The notes below the pieces were generated by a model. That model saw only the letters and a list, made by a program, of their open reading frames with translations. It was not told where the DNA came from and searched no databases. From an uncultured Schaedlerella sp. (lineage in GTDB: Bacteria; Bacillota; Clostridia; Lachnospirales; Lachnospiraceae): 64,000 nucleotides of DNA. The stretch is taken from NCBI GenBank assembly GCA_934435195.1, contig CAKSAJ010000006.1:1-64000 (forward strand), given 5' to 3'. Position numbers and translations under genes: made by a program. Positions 24,519 through 34,083 of this stretch are shown one piece after another. Position 1 is the stretch's first letter, and every line of letters starts with the position of its first letter.

Positions 24519-25910
24519 ATGAAGAGTTTAATTAAAAACGGTATGATCGTTTCTGATTCAGAAACTTATCAGGCAGACATTTTGATTGAGGATGAAAAAG
24601 TAAAATGGATTGGAACAGATTTGCCAGAGACAGATGTAGACACAGTGATCGATGCAGAAGGAAAATATGTAATTCCGGGAGCTATTGATGTGCACACGCA
24701 TATGGATATTGATGTTGGGATTGCAAGAGCAGTAGACGATTTTTATGACGGAACAGTAGCGGCGGCATGTGGAGGTACAACTTCGATCGTGGATCATATG
24801 GGATTTGGTCCGGCAGGAGTTCCGCTTCATTATCAGTTTAATGAGTATAAGAAACTGACAGAAGGGAAGGCTGTCATTGACTATGGATTCCATGGTGTTG
24901 CACAGCATGTGGATGGTGATATTATCGCAGAGCTTGAAACAATGGCAGAGGATGGAATTCCAAGTGTGAAAGCGTATTTGACTTATGGATTTAAGCTGAA
25001 TGACGCAGAAGTGCTCCAGATATTGAAAAAGATGAAAGAGATTGGCGGAGTGACAGCATTTCACTGTGAGAACCATGAATTAGTAGAATACATGAGAAAA
25101 GAACTGGTAGAGGAAGGGAAAACAGCACCGATTTACCATGCGAAGAGCCGTCCGAATCTGGTAGAAGCAGAAGCAGTAGAGAGAGTATTGAAGCTTGCAC
25201 GTCTTGCGGGAGACGCACCGGTTTACATTGTTCATTTGTCATGTAAAGAAAGTCTGGAAGCAGTTCGTGAAGCAAGAAGAAACGGACAGAAGAACATTTT
25301 TGTAGAGACATGCCCACAGTATCTGCTGTTGACAGAAGAATGTTATGAAAGAGAAGACGGTTTGAAATATATCATGTCGCCACCGCTTCGTACACAGGCA
25401 GACTGCGATGCACTTTGGGAAGGTCTGGCAGATGGAACAATCCAGGTTGTGGCAACGGACCATTGTCCATTTAACTATGGAATTGAAAAACAGATGGGTA
25501 AAGATGATTTTACAAAATGTCCAAACGGTGCACCGGGAGTTGAGGAACGCTTGATGCTTCTTTATTCAGAAGGTGTTGTAAAAAATAGAATTTCATTCCA
25601 GAAGCTTGTTGAGACTCTTTGTACAAATCCGGCTAAGATTTATGGATTATGTCCACAAAAGGGGGTATTGCAGCCGGGAGCGGACGGAGATCTGGTAGTG
25701 ATCGATCCGAAGAAAGAGTCTGTTATTACAAAGAGCAGAATGCATGGGGCAGCAGATTATACAGGATATGAAGGATGGAATATAAACGGTGAGATCGATA
25801 TGGTTATGCAGCGTGGACGCGTGATCGTAAAAGAGAATGATTTCGTAGGGGAAAAAGGTGCAGGACAGTTTATCCACCGTCACACATTAAAGGCAGAAGA
25901 TATAAAGTAA
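24519..25910 (+). CDS. hydA: Dihydropyrimidinase / D-hydantoinase
   Basis: This 463-residue amidohydrolase opens dihydropyrimidine or hydantoin rings. The metal motif DVHTHMDI is near residue 56. The carboxylated Lys of SVKAYLTYG is near 150. Later His residues occur in FHCENHE and IVHLSC, and the last metal Asp in ATDHCPFNYG. I start at 24519 (GGGGAAAG upstream) rather than the in-frame ATG at 24483, which adds unrelated residues. Neighbouring esterase and acyltransferase genes follow closely, but a joint pathway is not evident. Confidence 0.9.
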   Translation: MKSLIKNGMIVSDSETYQADILIEDEKVKWIGTDLPETDVDTVIDAEGKYVIPGAIDVHTHMDIDVGIARAVDDFYDGTVAAACGGTTSIVDHMGFGPAGVPLHYQFNEYKKLTEGKAVIDYGFHGVAQHVDGDIIAELETMAEDGIPSVKAYLTYGFKLNDAEVLQILKKMKEIGGVTAFHCENHELVEYMRKELVEEGKTAPIYHAKSRPNLVEAEAVERVLKLARLAGDAPVYIVHLSCKESLEAVREARRNGQKNIFVETCPQYLLLTEECYEREDGLKYIMSPPLRTQADCDALWEGLADGTIQVVATDHCPFNYGIEKQMGKDDFTKCPNGAPGVEERLMLLYSEGVVKNRISFQKLVETLCTNPAKIYGLCPQKGVLQPGADGDLVVIDPKKESVITKSRMHGAADYTGYEGWNINGEIDMVMQRGRVIVKENDFVGEKGAGQFIHRHTLKAEDIK

Positions 25911-25944
25911 GGGCTGTAAAAACAGTTATGAGCAGGAGAACAGT

Positions 25945-26898
25945 ATGGCAATCAATCAGGCAGCAAAAAGAATTTTAAAAGCATTATCATTTGATGGCGT
26001 AGAAGTAGAAGCGTTCCGTCATATGGCGGATTTAAAACGTTTAGATCCGATGAAGATATTTTATAAGAAGATAGATGAAAAAATATATAATGGAAGTCAT
26101 GAGGTACCGGTCCGTATTTTCTTCCCGAATGAAAAGAGCTTTCAGGAGAGTGAAGATAAGCGGCATGACAGTAAAGATAAAAAGCTGCTTTTGTTCATAC
26201 ATGGAGGCGGCTGGGTGACAGAGAGTATTGATAATTATGAAAGAATCTGTGCAAGACTTGCAGATGCAACCGGGCAGTATGTTGTTGCGGTTGAATACAG
26301 ACTGGCACCGGAAGATAAGTTTCCATCTGGATTAGAGGATTGTTATGCGGTTGCAAAAGCATTATATCGCGGAGAATTTGTGTTAAATGTAAAACCGGAA
26401 AATATTACATTGATCGGGGACAGTGCGGGCGGCAATCTCTGTGCGGCACTGTCTTTGATGGCACGGGACCGCGGTGAATTTATGCCGGGCAGACAGATTT
26501 TAATCTATCCGGCTACCTATAATGATTATACAGAGAATTCGCCATTTCCGTCTGTGAAGGAAAATGGGACAGACTATCTTTTGACAGCGGGGAAAATGCA
26601 GGATTACATCGATCTTTATGCAAGAGATGAAGAAGATAAAAAGAATCCATATTTTGCACCATACGTGGCAGAAGATGTAAGCAATCAGCCGGATACACTG
26701 ATACTTACATCCGAATTCGATCCGCTTCGAGATGAAGGTGAGGCATATGGAAAACGTTTGGAAGAGGCCGGTAACCGTGTGGAGATCCATCGTATCAAAG
26801 ATGCACTTCACGGATATTTTGCACTGGGTATCAAGCAGTTGCATGTGCAGGAAAGTTTCACCTATATCAATGCATTTTTGAAGGGAGAAACATTGTGA
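25945..26898 (+). CDS. Alpha/beta-hydrolase (HSL-type esterase)
   Basis: This 317-residue cytosolic esterase has oxyanion-hole motif HGGGW (about 86) and nucleophile elbow GDSAGG (about 159). The acid is probably in SEFDPLRDEG and the His in HGYFALG, the layout of the hormone-sensitive-lipase family. It overlaps the following gene by four bases (GTGA), so both are translated as a pair, suggesting ester hydrolysis and ester formation on related substrates. Confidence 0.88.
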   Translation: MAINQAAKRILKALSFDGVEVEAFRHMADLKRLDPMKIFYKKIDEKIYNGSHEVPVRIFFPNEKSFQESEDKRHDSKDKKLLLFIHGGGWVTESIDNYERICARLADATGQYVVAVEYRLAPEDKFPSGLEDCYAVAKALYRGEFVLNVKPENITLIGDSAGGNLCAALSLMARDRGEFMPGRQILIYPATYNDYTENSPFPSVKENGTDYLLTAGKMQDYIDLYARDEEDKKNPYFAPYVAEDVSNQPDTLILTSEFDPLRDEGEAYGKRLEEAGNRVEIHRIKDALHGYFALGIKQLHVQESFTYINAFLKGETL

Positions 26899-28712
26899 AT
26901 CAAAAAAAAGCGCGCTGGAGAAAACTAGATAATGCAGCAAAATTATATTCTGCAGCCAGCAACAAAAAAGATACAAGAGTATTCCGATTTTACTGTGAAC
27001 TAAAAGAAGAGGTTGAACCAATACTTTTACAAAAAGCACTGGACCAGACGATGGAAACATTTCCAATGTTTCTTATGGTACTTAGGAAAGGCTTGTTCTG
27101 GCATTATCTTGAACCTTGTAATTTGCATCCGATTGTAAAAGAAGAATACAAAGAGCCTTGCAGCAGGCTTTATATAAAAGACAAAAAAAACCTGCTTTTT
27201 GAGGTGACATATTATAAAAAAAGAATCAATTTTGAAGTGTTCCATGTATTGACGGACGGAACCGGAGCAACCGAATTTTTAAAAGAGCTGGTGACCAATT
27301 ATTTGTATCTGGGGCATAAAGATGAGGGATTGGAGCAGGTTTCAATGCTTCCGGAAGATATGACCGTGCAGGATCAAGAGGATGACAGCTTTTTGAAATA
27401 TTATTCAAAAGACCAGCGCCGTCCAAAAGAAAAGAAAATACATGCATTTCAAATTCGAAAGAAAAAGAAGGACGGGCATCACCTGCATGTTCATGAAAGT
27501 GTAGTTCCGGTGCAGGCTGTGCTGAAACGAAGCAGGGAGCTTGGGGTGTCTATGACCGTATTTTTGACAGCGGTATATTTGATGGCAATCCATGAAGAGA
27601 TGTCAAAGATGCAGGAAAAAAGGCCGGTAGTATTGATGGTGCCTGTAAATTTGAGAAAATTTTTCCCATCTACTTCGATGCTGAATTTCTTCAACTGGAT
27701 TGAGCCGGGATATGATTTTACAAAACAGGACAACAGTTTTGAGGCTGTGTTGGAATATACGAAAGAATTTTTTAAAGAGCAGCTGACAAAAGAAAAAATG
27801 TCGGCACATATAAGTGAATTGCTTGCATTGGAGCTTCATCCGATTTTGAGACTTGCTCCGTTGGAATTGAAAAATCTGTGTATTCATGCAGGAGCAAAAT
27901 TTTCTGAGAAAAATGTGACGGCAATCTTTTCGAATATGAGTGTAGTCAAGATGCCGGAGAGCTATGTACCATATATAGAGCGGTTTGGTGTGTATACCAA
28001 TACTCCGAAATTAGAACTGTGTCTGTGTTCATTTCAGGATAAATTGTCATTTGCATTTACATCCAGATATGACACAGAAAATATTGAGAGAAATTTTTAC
28101 CGCATGCTAAAAGAACAGGGGATTTCATCAGAAGAAGTTAAGCCGGTATTTCCAAAACCGCACGTGCCAAGCGAACAGGAAATGAAAGTATATAAAATAT
28201 ATAGTTTTCTGTGTATCGCACTTGTGGCAGTGATGCTTGTTACTGACTGGAATTTTCATCCGCAGGTCCGCTGGACGCTGTTTACTGCAGGCGGCGTAGC
28301 AACAATGTGGATTGCTTCGTCAATCGGATTTTTCAAGCGGTATAACTTATTGAAAAATGTGATGTGGCAGCTTTTTATCGGGACAATTATTTGCTTTCTA
28401 TGGGATGTTTTGACCGGATGGCACAGCTGGTCGGTAGATCTTGTACTGCCGATCATGAGTGTGGCTACGCTTGCGGCAATGTTTGTGATCGCAAAAGTGC
28501 AAAAAAGTCCGGTGAGAGAATATCTTATATATGAAATTATGGCGGCCGGATATGGGCTGATACTGCCTGTGCTCCTGCTTTTATGCAAGGCAGTGAAAAA
28601 TCCGACAGTGAGTATGTTTGGAGCACTGACCTGTTTTTTATTCCTTGTCGGTGTGATTTTATTTAAAGGAAAAGAATTTAAAGAAGAGATGCATAAAAAT
28701 TTGCATGTATAA
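26895..28712 (+). CDS. Condensation-like acyltransferase with C-terminal membrane segment
   Basis: This 605-residue protein starts with GTG, coupled to the esterase. Residues 1-420 resemble the chloramphenicol-acetyltransferase/condensation fold of alcohol acetyltransferases and PapA-like enzymes, with the catalytic motif HVLTDG (HxxxDG) near residue 117. The C-terminal ~150 residues contain about six hydrophobic helices (from YKIYSFLCIALVAVMLV), a DUF6320-like region I know from Clostridia. It probably acylates a lipid or alcohol at the membrane. The acceptor is unknown. Confidence 0.72.
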   Translation: MNQKKARWRKLDNAAKLYSAASNKKDTRVFRFYCELKEEVEPILLQKALDQTMETFPMFLMVLRKGLFWHYLEPCNLHPIVKEEYKEPCSRLYIKDKKNLLFEVTYYKKRINFEVFHVLTDGTGATEFLKELVTNYLYLGHKDEGLEQVSMLPEDMTVQDQEDDSFLKYYSKDQRRPKEKKIHAFQIRKKKKDGHHLHVHESVVPVQAVLKRSRELGVSMTVFLTAVYLMAIHEEMSKMQEKRPVVLMVPVNLRKFFPSTSMLNFFNWIEPGYDFTKQDNSFEAVLEYTKEFFKEQLTKEKMSAHISELLALELHPILRLAPLELKNLCIHAGAKFSEKNVTAIFSNMSVVKMPESYVPYIERFGVYTNTPKLELCLCSFQDKLSFAFTSRYDTENIERNFYRMLKEQGISSEEVKPVFPKPHVPSEQEMKVYKIYSFLCIALVAVMLVTDWNFHPQVRWTLFTAGGVATMWIASSIGFFKRYNLLKNVMWQLFIGTIICFLWDVLTGWHSWSVDLVLPIMSVATLAAMFVIAKVQKSPVREYLIYEIMAAGYGLILPVLLLLCKAVKNPTVSMFGALTCFLFLVGVILFKGKEFKEEMHKNLHV

Positions 28713-28716
28713 AAAT

Positions 28717-28820
28717 AGAATCGTTGCATTTTTGAAGGTGAAGAGTAAGATTTTTTGTTGCTGGTTCCAGTTACTGTGAACAGTAACGATTTTTCACAAA
28801 GAAAGTGCAGCGATTTTTTT
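28717..28820 (+). terminator. Large terminator-like fold containing a GTTACTG...CAGTAAC hairpin
   Basis: AATCGTTGCA near 28722 pairs (one G-U) with TGCAGCGATT near 28806, followed by a run of T. Nested inside are GTGAA/TTCAC and GTTACTGTGAACAGTAAC, a 7-bp stem with a four-base loop related to the ends of the element at 11241. It probably ends the hydA-esterase-acyltransferase transcript. Confidence 0.6.
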
Positions 28821-28827
28821 TAGAATC

Positions 28828-28857
28828 TTGAACAGAGTCATACCTTTATGGTAAGAT
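28828..28857 (+). promoter_or_regulatory. Possible promoter of the pyr operon
   Basis: TTGAAC (28828-28833), 18 bases, TAAGAT (28852-28857), 42 bases before pyrF. No PyrR attenuator-like leader is visible in this short region. Confidence 0.45.
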
Positions 28858-28899
28858 AAACATAATTATGGAAATATAACGTTTTTGAGGAGGAAAATC

Positions 28900-29826
28900 A
28901 TGATTAATAAACTTATTGAGAACATTAAAAAGACAAATGCACCAATCGTAGTAGGACTGGACCCAATGTTGAATTACATTCCGGAGCATGTACAGAAAAA
29001 AGCGTTTGCTGAATATGGGGAAACTTTAGAGGGTGCCGCAGAAGCAATCTGGCAGTTCAATAAGGAAATCGTGGATAAGACATATGATTTGATTCCAGCT
29101 GTAAAGCCACAGATCGCAATGTACGAGCAGTTTGGTATTCCTGGACTTCAGGCATTCAAAAAGACAGTAGATTACTGTAAATCAAAAGGACTGGTTGTAA
29201 TCGGAGACATCAAACGTGGAGATATCGGTTCTACTTCAGCTGCATATGCAGTAGGACATATCGGTAAAGTTAAAGTTGGAAGCAAAGAATTCACTCCATT
29301 TGATGAAGATTTTGTAACAGTTAATCCATATCTTGGATCTGACGGAGTAAAACCTTTCGTTGAAGTATGTAAGGAAGAGAAGAAAGGTCTCTTTATCCTT
29401 GTTAAAACTTCAAATCCATCCAGCGGAGAATTCCAGGATCGTCTTGTAGACGGACGTCCGCTCTATGAACTGGTAGGCGAAAAAGTAGCAGAGTGGGGAG
29501 CTGACTGCATGGGTGATGAGTACAGCTATATCGGAGCTGTTGTCGGAGCAACATATCCGGAGATGGGTAAAGCACTTCGTAAAGTAATGCCAAAATCTTA
29601 CATCCTTGTACCTGGATACGGTGCACAGGGCGGACAGGGAAAAGACCTTGTACATTTCTTTAATGAAGATGGACTTGGCGCGATCGTAAACTCTTCTCGT
29701 GGAATTATTGCAGCTTACAAACAGGAAGCATATGCAAAATTCGGAGCTGAAAACTTTGGTGATGCATCCCGTGCAGCAGTAGAAGCAATGGTTGCTGATA
29801 TCCAGGGAGCACTTGCGAACAGATAA
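28900..29826 (+). CDS. pyrF: Orotidine 5'-phosphate decarboxylase (type 2)
   Basis: This 308-residue enzyme makes UMP from OMP. PIVVGLDPMLNYIP near the start and GDIKRGDIGST (about 104) carry the catalytic Lys/Asp network. The length is that of the longer type-2 PyrF. The ATG at 28900 is preceded by GAGGAGG; the in-frame ATG at 28885 overlaps that site. It is followed after 11 bases by pyrK and then pyrD, a compact late-pyrimidine operon. Confidence 0.96.
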   Translation: MINKLIENIKKTNAPIVVGLDPMLNYIPEHVQKKAFAEYGETLEGAAEAIWQFNKEIVDKTYDLIPAVKPQIAMYEQFGIPGLQAFKKTVDYCKSKGLVVIGDIKRGDIGSTSAAYAVGHIGKVKVGSKEFTPFDEDFVTVNPYLGSDGVKPFVEVCKEEKKGLFILVKTSNPSSGEFQDRLVDGRPLYELVGEKVAEWGADCMGDEYSYIGAVVGATYPEMGKALRKVMPKSYILVPGYGAQGGQGKDLVHFFNEDGLGAIVNSSRGIIAAYKQEAYAKFGAENFGDASRAAVEAMVADIQGALANR

Positions 29827-29837
29827 GGAGAGTTAAG

Positions 29838-30620
29838 ATGACAAAGCAGAAAGAACAGGCATTGGTAGTATCACAGGAGCAGCTTGCAGACGGAATCTTT
29901 AGTATGTGGATTCAGACAAAAGCGGCTGATACAGCAAAGCCGGGACAGTTTATTTCAATGTATACAAACGATGGAAGCAAGCTGCTTCCTCGTCCAATCA
30001 GTATCTGTGAGATCGATGCGGTAAATGGACGTCTTCGTGTTGTATATCGTGTAACAGGAGAGAATACAGGAACAGAGCAGTTTTCAAAGCTGGAAGCAGG
30101 AGATACAATTCCAGTTGTCGGACCTTTGGGAAATGGATTTCCTTATGAGAAGGCAGCCGGCAAGAAAGTATTTCTTATGGGTGGAGGAATCGGAGTTCCG
30201 CCGATCCTTGAACTTGCAAAACAGATGGAATGTGAGAAAAAACAGATTGTAGTAGGATATCGTGATGCACAGACATTTTTAAAAGAAGAGTTTGAGCAAA
30301 ACGGAGAAGTTTATATTTCCACAGAAGACGGAAGTGTAGGAACAAAAGGGAATGTTATGGATGCAATCCGAGAGAATGCTCTCAATGCGGACATGATCTA
30401 TGCCTGTGGACCGACACCGATGCTTCGCGCGATCAAGGCATATGCAGAAGAAAACAATATCGAATGTTACATTTCGCTGGAAGAGCGCATGGCATGTGGA
30501 ATCGGAGCATGTCTCGCATGTGTATGTAAGTCAAAAGAGAAAGATCATCACAGCAATGTAAATAACAAACGAATCTGTAAGGATGGTCCGGTATTCTTAT
30601 CTACGGAGGTGGAAATCTAA
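29838..30620 (+). CDS. pyrK: Dihydroorotate dehydrogenase electron-transfer subunit
   Basis: This 260-residue protein has an FAD-binding barrel (LLPRPISICEID near residue 50), an NAD-binding domain (GGGIGVPPILELA) and a C-terminal [2Fe-2S] site with cysteines in MACGIGACLACVC plus a later RIC. It passes electrons from PyrD to NAD+. AAGGAGAG precedes the ATG. Its stop overlaps the pyrD start (TAATG). Confidence 0.95.
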   Translation: MTKQKEQALVVSQEQLADGIFSMWIQTKAADTAKPGQFISMYTNDGSKLLPRPISICEIDAVNGRLRVVYRVTGENTGTEQFSKLEAGDTIPVVGPLGNGFPYEKAAGKKVFLMGGGIGVPPILELAKQMECEKKQIVVGYRDAQTFLKEEFEQNGEVYISTEDGSVGTKGNVMDAIRENALNADMIYACGPTPMLRAIKAYAEENNIECYISLEERMACGIGACLACVCKSKEKDHHSNVNNKRICKDGPVFLSTEVEI

Positions 30621-31522
30621 TGAATATGAAAGTGAATATTGCAGGTGTAGAATGGAAGAATCCGGTTACAGTTGCATCCGGAACATTTGGTTCAGGAGCA
30701 GAGTATTCTGATTTTGTAGATTTGAATAAGCTGGGAGCTGTCACAACAAAAGGTGTGGCAAATGTTCCTTGGGCGGGAAATGCAACTCCGAGAGTAGCAG
30801 AGACTCCAAGCGGAATGATGAATGCGATCGGTCTGCAGAATCCGGGTATCGAATTATTCTGTGAAAGAGATATCCCATATCTTAAGCAGTTTGATACAAA
30901 GATTATTGTCAACGTTTGTGGACATGCACCGGAAGAATATCTGGCAGTTGTAGAGCGTCTGGCAGATGAACCGATCGATATGATGGAAATCAATATCTCA
31001 TGTCCAAACGTTAACGCAGGTTTCCTTGCTTTTGGACAGGATGCACGTAATGTGGAAGAGCTGACAGCACAGATCAAAAAACTTGCAAAACAGCCGGTTA
31101 TTATGAAACTGACTCCAAACGTAACAGATATTACAGAGATTGCAAAGGCAGCAGAAGCCGGTGGAGCAGACGCAGTATCACTGATCAATACACTGACAGG
31201 TATGAAGATTGATATCAATCGAAAAACATTTGCGGTAGCAAATAAAACAGGCGGTGTATCAGGTCCTGCAGTACATCCAATCGCAGTGCGTATGGTATAT
31301 CAGGTTGCTCAGGCAGTTCAGATTCCGATCATCGGAATGGGCGGTATTGCATCAGCAGAAGATGCAATTGAGATGATTCTCGCAGGTGCAAGTGCAGTAT
31401 CTGTGGGAACAGCAAACTTCTACAATCCGACAATTACAATGGATGTTGTAGACGGCATCGAGCAGTACATGAAGAAAAATGGATTCGAGTCCGTAGCAGA
31501 TATGGTAGGAATTGTAAAATAG
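30620..31522 (+). CDS. pyrD: Dihydroorotate dehydrogenase, class 1B catalytic subunit
   Basis: This 300-residue FMN enzyme oxidises dihydroorotate to orotate. NISCPNVNAG contains the catalytic Cys of class 1. GMGGIASAEDA and the SVGTANF phosphate loop bind FMN. The class 1B identity is supported by the adjoining pyrK. It ends the operon and is followed by a long terminator hairpin. Confidence 0.96.
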   Translation: MNMKVNIAGVEWKNPVTVASGTFGSGAEYSDFVDLNKLGAVTTKGVANVPWAGNATPRVAETPSGMMNAIGLQNPGIELFCERDIPYLKQFDTKIIVNVCGHAPEEYLAVVERLADEPIDMMEINISCPNVNAGFLAFGQDARNVEELTAQIKKLAKQPVIMKLTPNVTDITEIAKAAEAGGADAVSLINTLTGMKIDINRKTFAVANKTGGVSGPAVHPIAVRMVYQVAQAVQIPIIGMGGIASAEDAIEMILAGASAVSVGTANFYNPTITMDVVDGIEQYMKKNGFESVADMVGIVK

Positions 31523-31536
31523 AACCAATTGGTAGA

Positions 31537-31620
31537 ACGTAGAAAAGTGTTATTGTTCACAGGTACTGTGAACAGTAACACTTTTCTACGTCCCTTTTGG
31601 CTTTTTTTAAAAGAATACTT
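31537..31620 (+). terminator. Terminator with a 26-bp stem embedding the TGTTCACAG palindrome
   Basis: 31537-31562 pairs with 31566-31591 around GTA, with one G-U wobble only. CCCTTTTGGCTTTTTTT follows. The apex TTGTTCACAG/CTGTGAACAG is the same palindrome found at the ends of the 11241 element and in the 28717 fold. Confidence 0.88.
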
Positions 31621-31647
31621 GCAAATTTATACAAAAATATGTATACT
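31619..31647 (+). promoter_or_regulatory. Promoter of the sulfur amino-acid genes
   Basis: TTGCAA (31619-31624), 17 bases, TATACT (31642-31647). No S-box or T-box leader fits in the 59 bases before the start codon. Confidence 0.65.
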
Positions 31648-31705
31648 AAATGCAATTTAACAAACCTACCGAAATGGTATGAAAATAGAATCTGGAGGAC
31701 ATAAC

Positions 31706-32854
31706 ATGGGAAGAGAGATAGAGACAAAATGTATTCATTTAGAATCGGAAGAAGACTGTATAAAGAATTATGGTGCGATCAGTTATCCGATTTACCAGAC
31801 AGCAACCTATGCACATCCGGGGGTGGAACAAAGTACAGGATATGATTACAGCAGACTTCAGAACCCGACAAGGGAACATCTGGAGAAAATTATTGCAACA
31901 CTGGAAAATGGAAACGATGCATTTGCATTTTCATCCGGAATGGCAGCAATTACGATGGCAATGGAGCTGTTCAAACCGGGAGACCACCTGATCGTCGATT
32001 CAGATTTGTATGGCGGAAGTATTCGGCTGTTTCGCAATGTATCAGAAAAAAACGGAATTACATTTTCCGGAGTAGACTGCTACAAAGAAGACGTAGAAGC
32101 TTATGTTCAGGATAATACAAAGGCAATTTATATAGAAACTCCGACCAATCCAATGATGAATGTAACCGATATTCGAAAGATGGCAGAGATTGCAAAAAAA
32201 TACAAGCTATTATTAATCGTTGACAATACATTTTTATCTCCGTATTTCCAAAATCCGTTGGAGCTGGGAGCAGATATTGTAATTCACAGTGGGACAAAAT
32301 ATCTTGGCGGACATAATGATACGCTGGCAGGATTTCTTGTGACAAAGAGTGAAGAAATCAGTGAAAGATTCCGTTTTTTAATTAAAACAACCGGAGCAGG
32401 ACTGGCACCATTTGACTGTTGGCTGATTTTAAGAGGGGTAAAGACACTTGGAATCCGTATGGAACGGGCACAGGAAAATGCGATTGAAATTGCAAAATGG
32501 TTAAAGACGCAGCCGGTGGTTACGAAAGTCATTTATCCGGGGTTAGAGGAGCATCCGGGACATGAAATTATGAAAAAGCAGGCGAGAGGATTTGGCGCAA
32601 TGCTGACATTCCAGCTTAGAAGCAAAGAGGACGCATTTGCAATATTAGAAAAGGTACGATTGATCCAGTATGCAGAAAGCCTCGGAGGAGTAGAAACCTT
32701 GATCACATATCCGACAACACAGACTCATGCAGATGTACCGGAGGAAATCCGCATAAAAAACGGAATTACCGATGCAACACTTCGTTTGTCTGTCGGAATT
32801 GAGAATATCAAAGATTTGCTGGAAGAGCTGGAGCGTGTGTTTGGGGAGCTGTGA
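31706..32854 (+). CDS. Trans-sulfuration PLP enzyme (cystathionine gamma-synthase / beta-lyase family)
   Basis: This 382-residue Cys/Met-metabolism PLP enzyme contains YDYSRLQNPT near residue 50. SSGMAA and the phosphate-binding region follow, and the PLP Lys lies in SGTKYLGGHND (about 197). Family members include MetB, MetC and methionine gamma-lyase, which motif reading alone cannot separate. The ATG at 31706 has a CTGGAGGAC site. It is followed 39 bases later by a second PLP C-S lyase-like gene and then a cysteine-type importer, which argues for cysteine/methionine interconversion. Confidence 0.9.
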   Translation: MGREIETKCIHLESEEDCIKNYGAISYPIYQTATYAHPGVEQSTGYDYSRLQNPTREHLEKIIATLENGNDAFAFSSGMAAITMAMELFKPGDHLIVDSDLYGGSIRLFRNVSEKNGITFSGVDCYKEDVEAYVQDNTKAIYIETPTNPMMNVTDIRKMAEIAKKYKLLLIVDNTFLSPYFQNPLELGADIVIHSGTKYLGGHNDTLAGFLVTKSEEISERFRFLIKTTGAGLAPFDCWLILRGVKTLGIRMERAQENAIEIAKWLKTQPVVTKVIYPGLEEHPGHEIMKKQARGFGAMLTFQLRSKEDAFAILEKVRLIQYAESLGGVETLITYPTTQTHADVPEEIRIKNGITDATLRLSVGIENIKDLLEELERVFGEL

Positions 32855-32893
32855 GCAGATAAAATGATTGAAAGAAAAGGGATGGTAGATATT

Positions 32894-34072
32894 ATGGCAG
32901 AAAGAAATTTGAATTTTGACAAAATAATAGACCGAAGAAATACAAGATGCTTAAAATATGATTTTGCAGTTGAGCGGAACATGCCTGCGGATGTGTTACC
33001 TCTTTGGGTAGCAGATATGGACTTTGAGACATCTTCTTATATAGAAGATGCTATAATCGAACGTGCAAAACATGCAATTTACGGATATAGCGAAGTGAAG
33101 ACGCCATATTTTGATATTTTGAAAAAGTGGATGCAGAAACATCACGATTGGGATATTCAAAGAAAATGGCTCGTCAAAACGCCGGGAGTCGTATTTGCAC
33201 TGGCAATGGCTGTAAAAGCTTATACAGAACCGGGAGATGCTGTTTTAATTCAGCAGCCGGTCTATTATCCGTTTTCAGAAGTGATTAAAGATAACGGAAG
33301 AAATGTTGTAAGTAATACTTTGTATCTTGGAGAAGATAACCGTTATCATATTGATTTCGAAGATTTCGAACAGAAAATCGTGGATCACAAAATCAAATTA
33401 TTCCTCTTGTGTAATCCGCATAATCCGGTGGGAAGAGTCTGGACAAAAGAAGAACTTACAAGACTTGGAGATATTTGCGTCAAACATCATGTAACTGTTG
33501 TAAGTGACGAAATCCATGAAGATTTTGTATTCAAAGGGAAACATCAGGTTTTTGCAAATATCAAGAAAGAATATGAAGAGATTACAGTAACCTGTACTGC
33601 GCCGAGCAAGACATTTAACATTGCCAGTCTGATGATATCTAATATTCTGATTCCAAATCCGGAATTAAAAAGAAAATTTAAACATCAAATGGATGCAGCA
33701 GGTATCAGCCAGCTAAATGTATTAGGGCTGGTGGCGTGTGAAGCAGCCTACGATCATGGTGAAGAATGGTATCAGGCAATGAAGGCTTATGTAAAAGAAA
33801 ATATCGAGTTTGTAAAGCAGTATGTGGAAGAACAGCTTCCAGGTGTAAATATGGTGGAGCATGAAGGAACTTATCTTGTATGGCTCGACTTCAGAGAAAC
33901 AGGACTTAGTGTGGAAGAACTGGATGATAAGATTATCAATCAGGCAAAGCTGTGGCTGGATAGCGGGAAGATATTCGGAAGCTGCGGAGAAGGATTCCAG
34001 AGGATTAATGTGGCATGTCCGCGGAAGGTGCTGGAGGAGGCATTGGAGAGGATTAAGAATGCGGTGGGGTAA
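32894..34072 (+). CDS. PatB/MalY-type PLP C-S lyase (class I/II aminotransferase fold)
   Basis: This protein is about 392 residues. LPLWVADMDFETSS near the N-terminus is the MalY/PatB signature. The PLP Lys lies in CTAPSKTFNIASL (about 239), with NPHNPVGRVW and a late FRETG/INVACPR C-terminal domain. PatB enzymes cleave cystathionine or S-modified cysteine to give thiol, pyruvate and ammonia. Starts at 32864, 32882 and 32894 are all in frame; 32894 fits family length best, though its Shine-Dalgarno spacing is loose. It is in one unit with the preceding gene. Confidence 0.88.
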   Translation: MAERNLNFDKIIDRRNTRCLKYDFAVERNMPADVLPLWVADMDFETSSYIEDAIIERAKHAIYGYSEVKTPYFDILKKWMQKHHDWDIQRKWLVKTPGVVFALAMAVKAYTEPGDAVLIQQPVYYPFSEVIKDNGRNVVSNTLYLGEDNRYHIDFEDFEQKIVDHKIKLFLLCNPHNPVGRVWTKEELTRLGDICVKHHVTVVSDEIHEDFVFKGKHQVFANIKKEYEEITVTCTAPSKTFNIASLMISNILIPNPELKRKFKHQMDAAGISQLNVLGLVACEAAYDHGEEWYQAMKAYVKENIEFVKQYVEEQLPGVNMVEHEGTYLVWLDFRETGLSVEELDDKIINQAKLWLDSGKIFGSCGEGFQRINVACPRKVLEEALERIKNAVG

Positions 34073-34083
34073 GGAGGGAGCAG

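Noticed and set aside
31592..31705. SAM or T-box riboswitch ahead of the sulfur amino-acid genes.
   Set aside because: The leader after the predicted promoter is under 60 bases and shows no S-box kink-turn, no T-box sequence and no anti-terminator pair.
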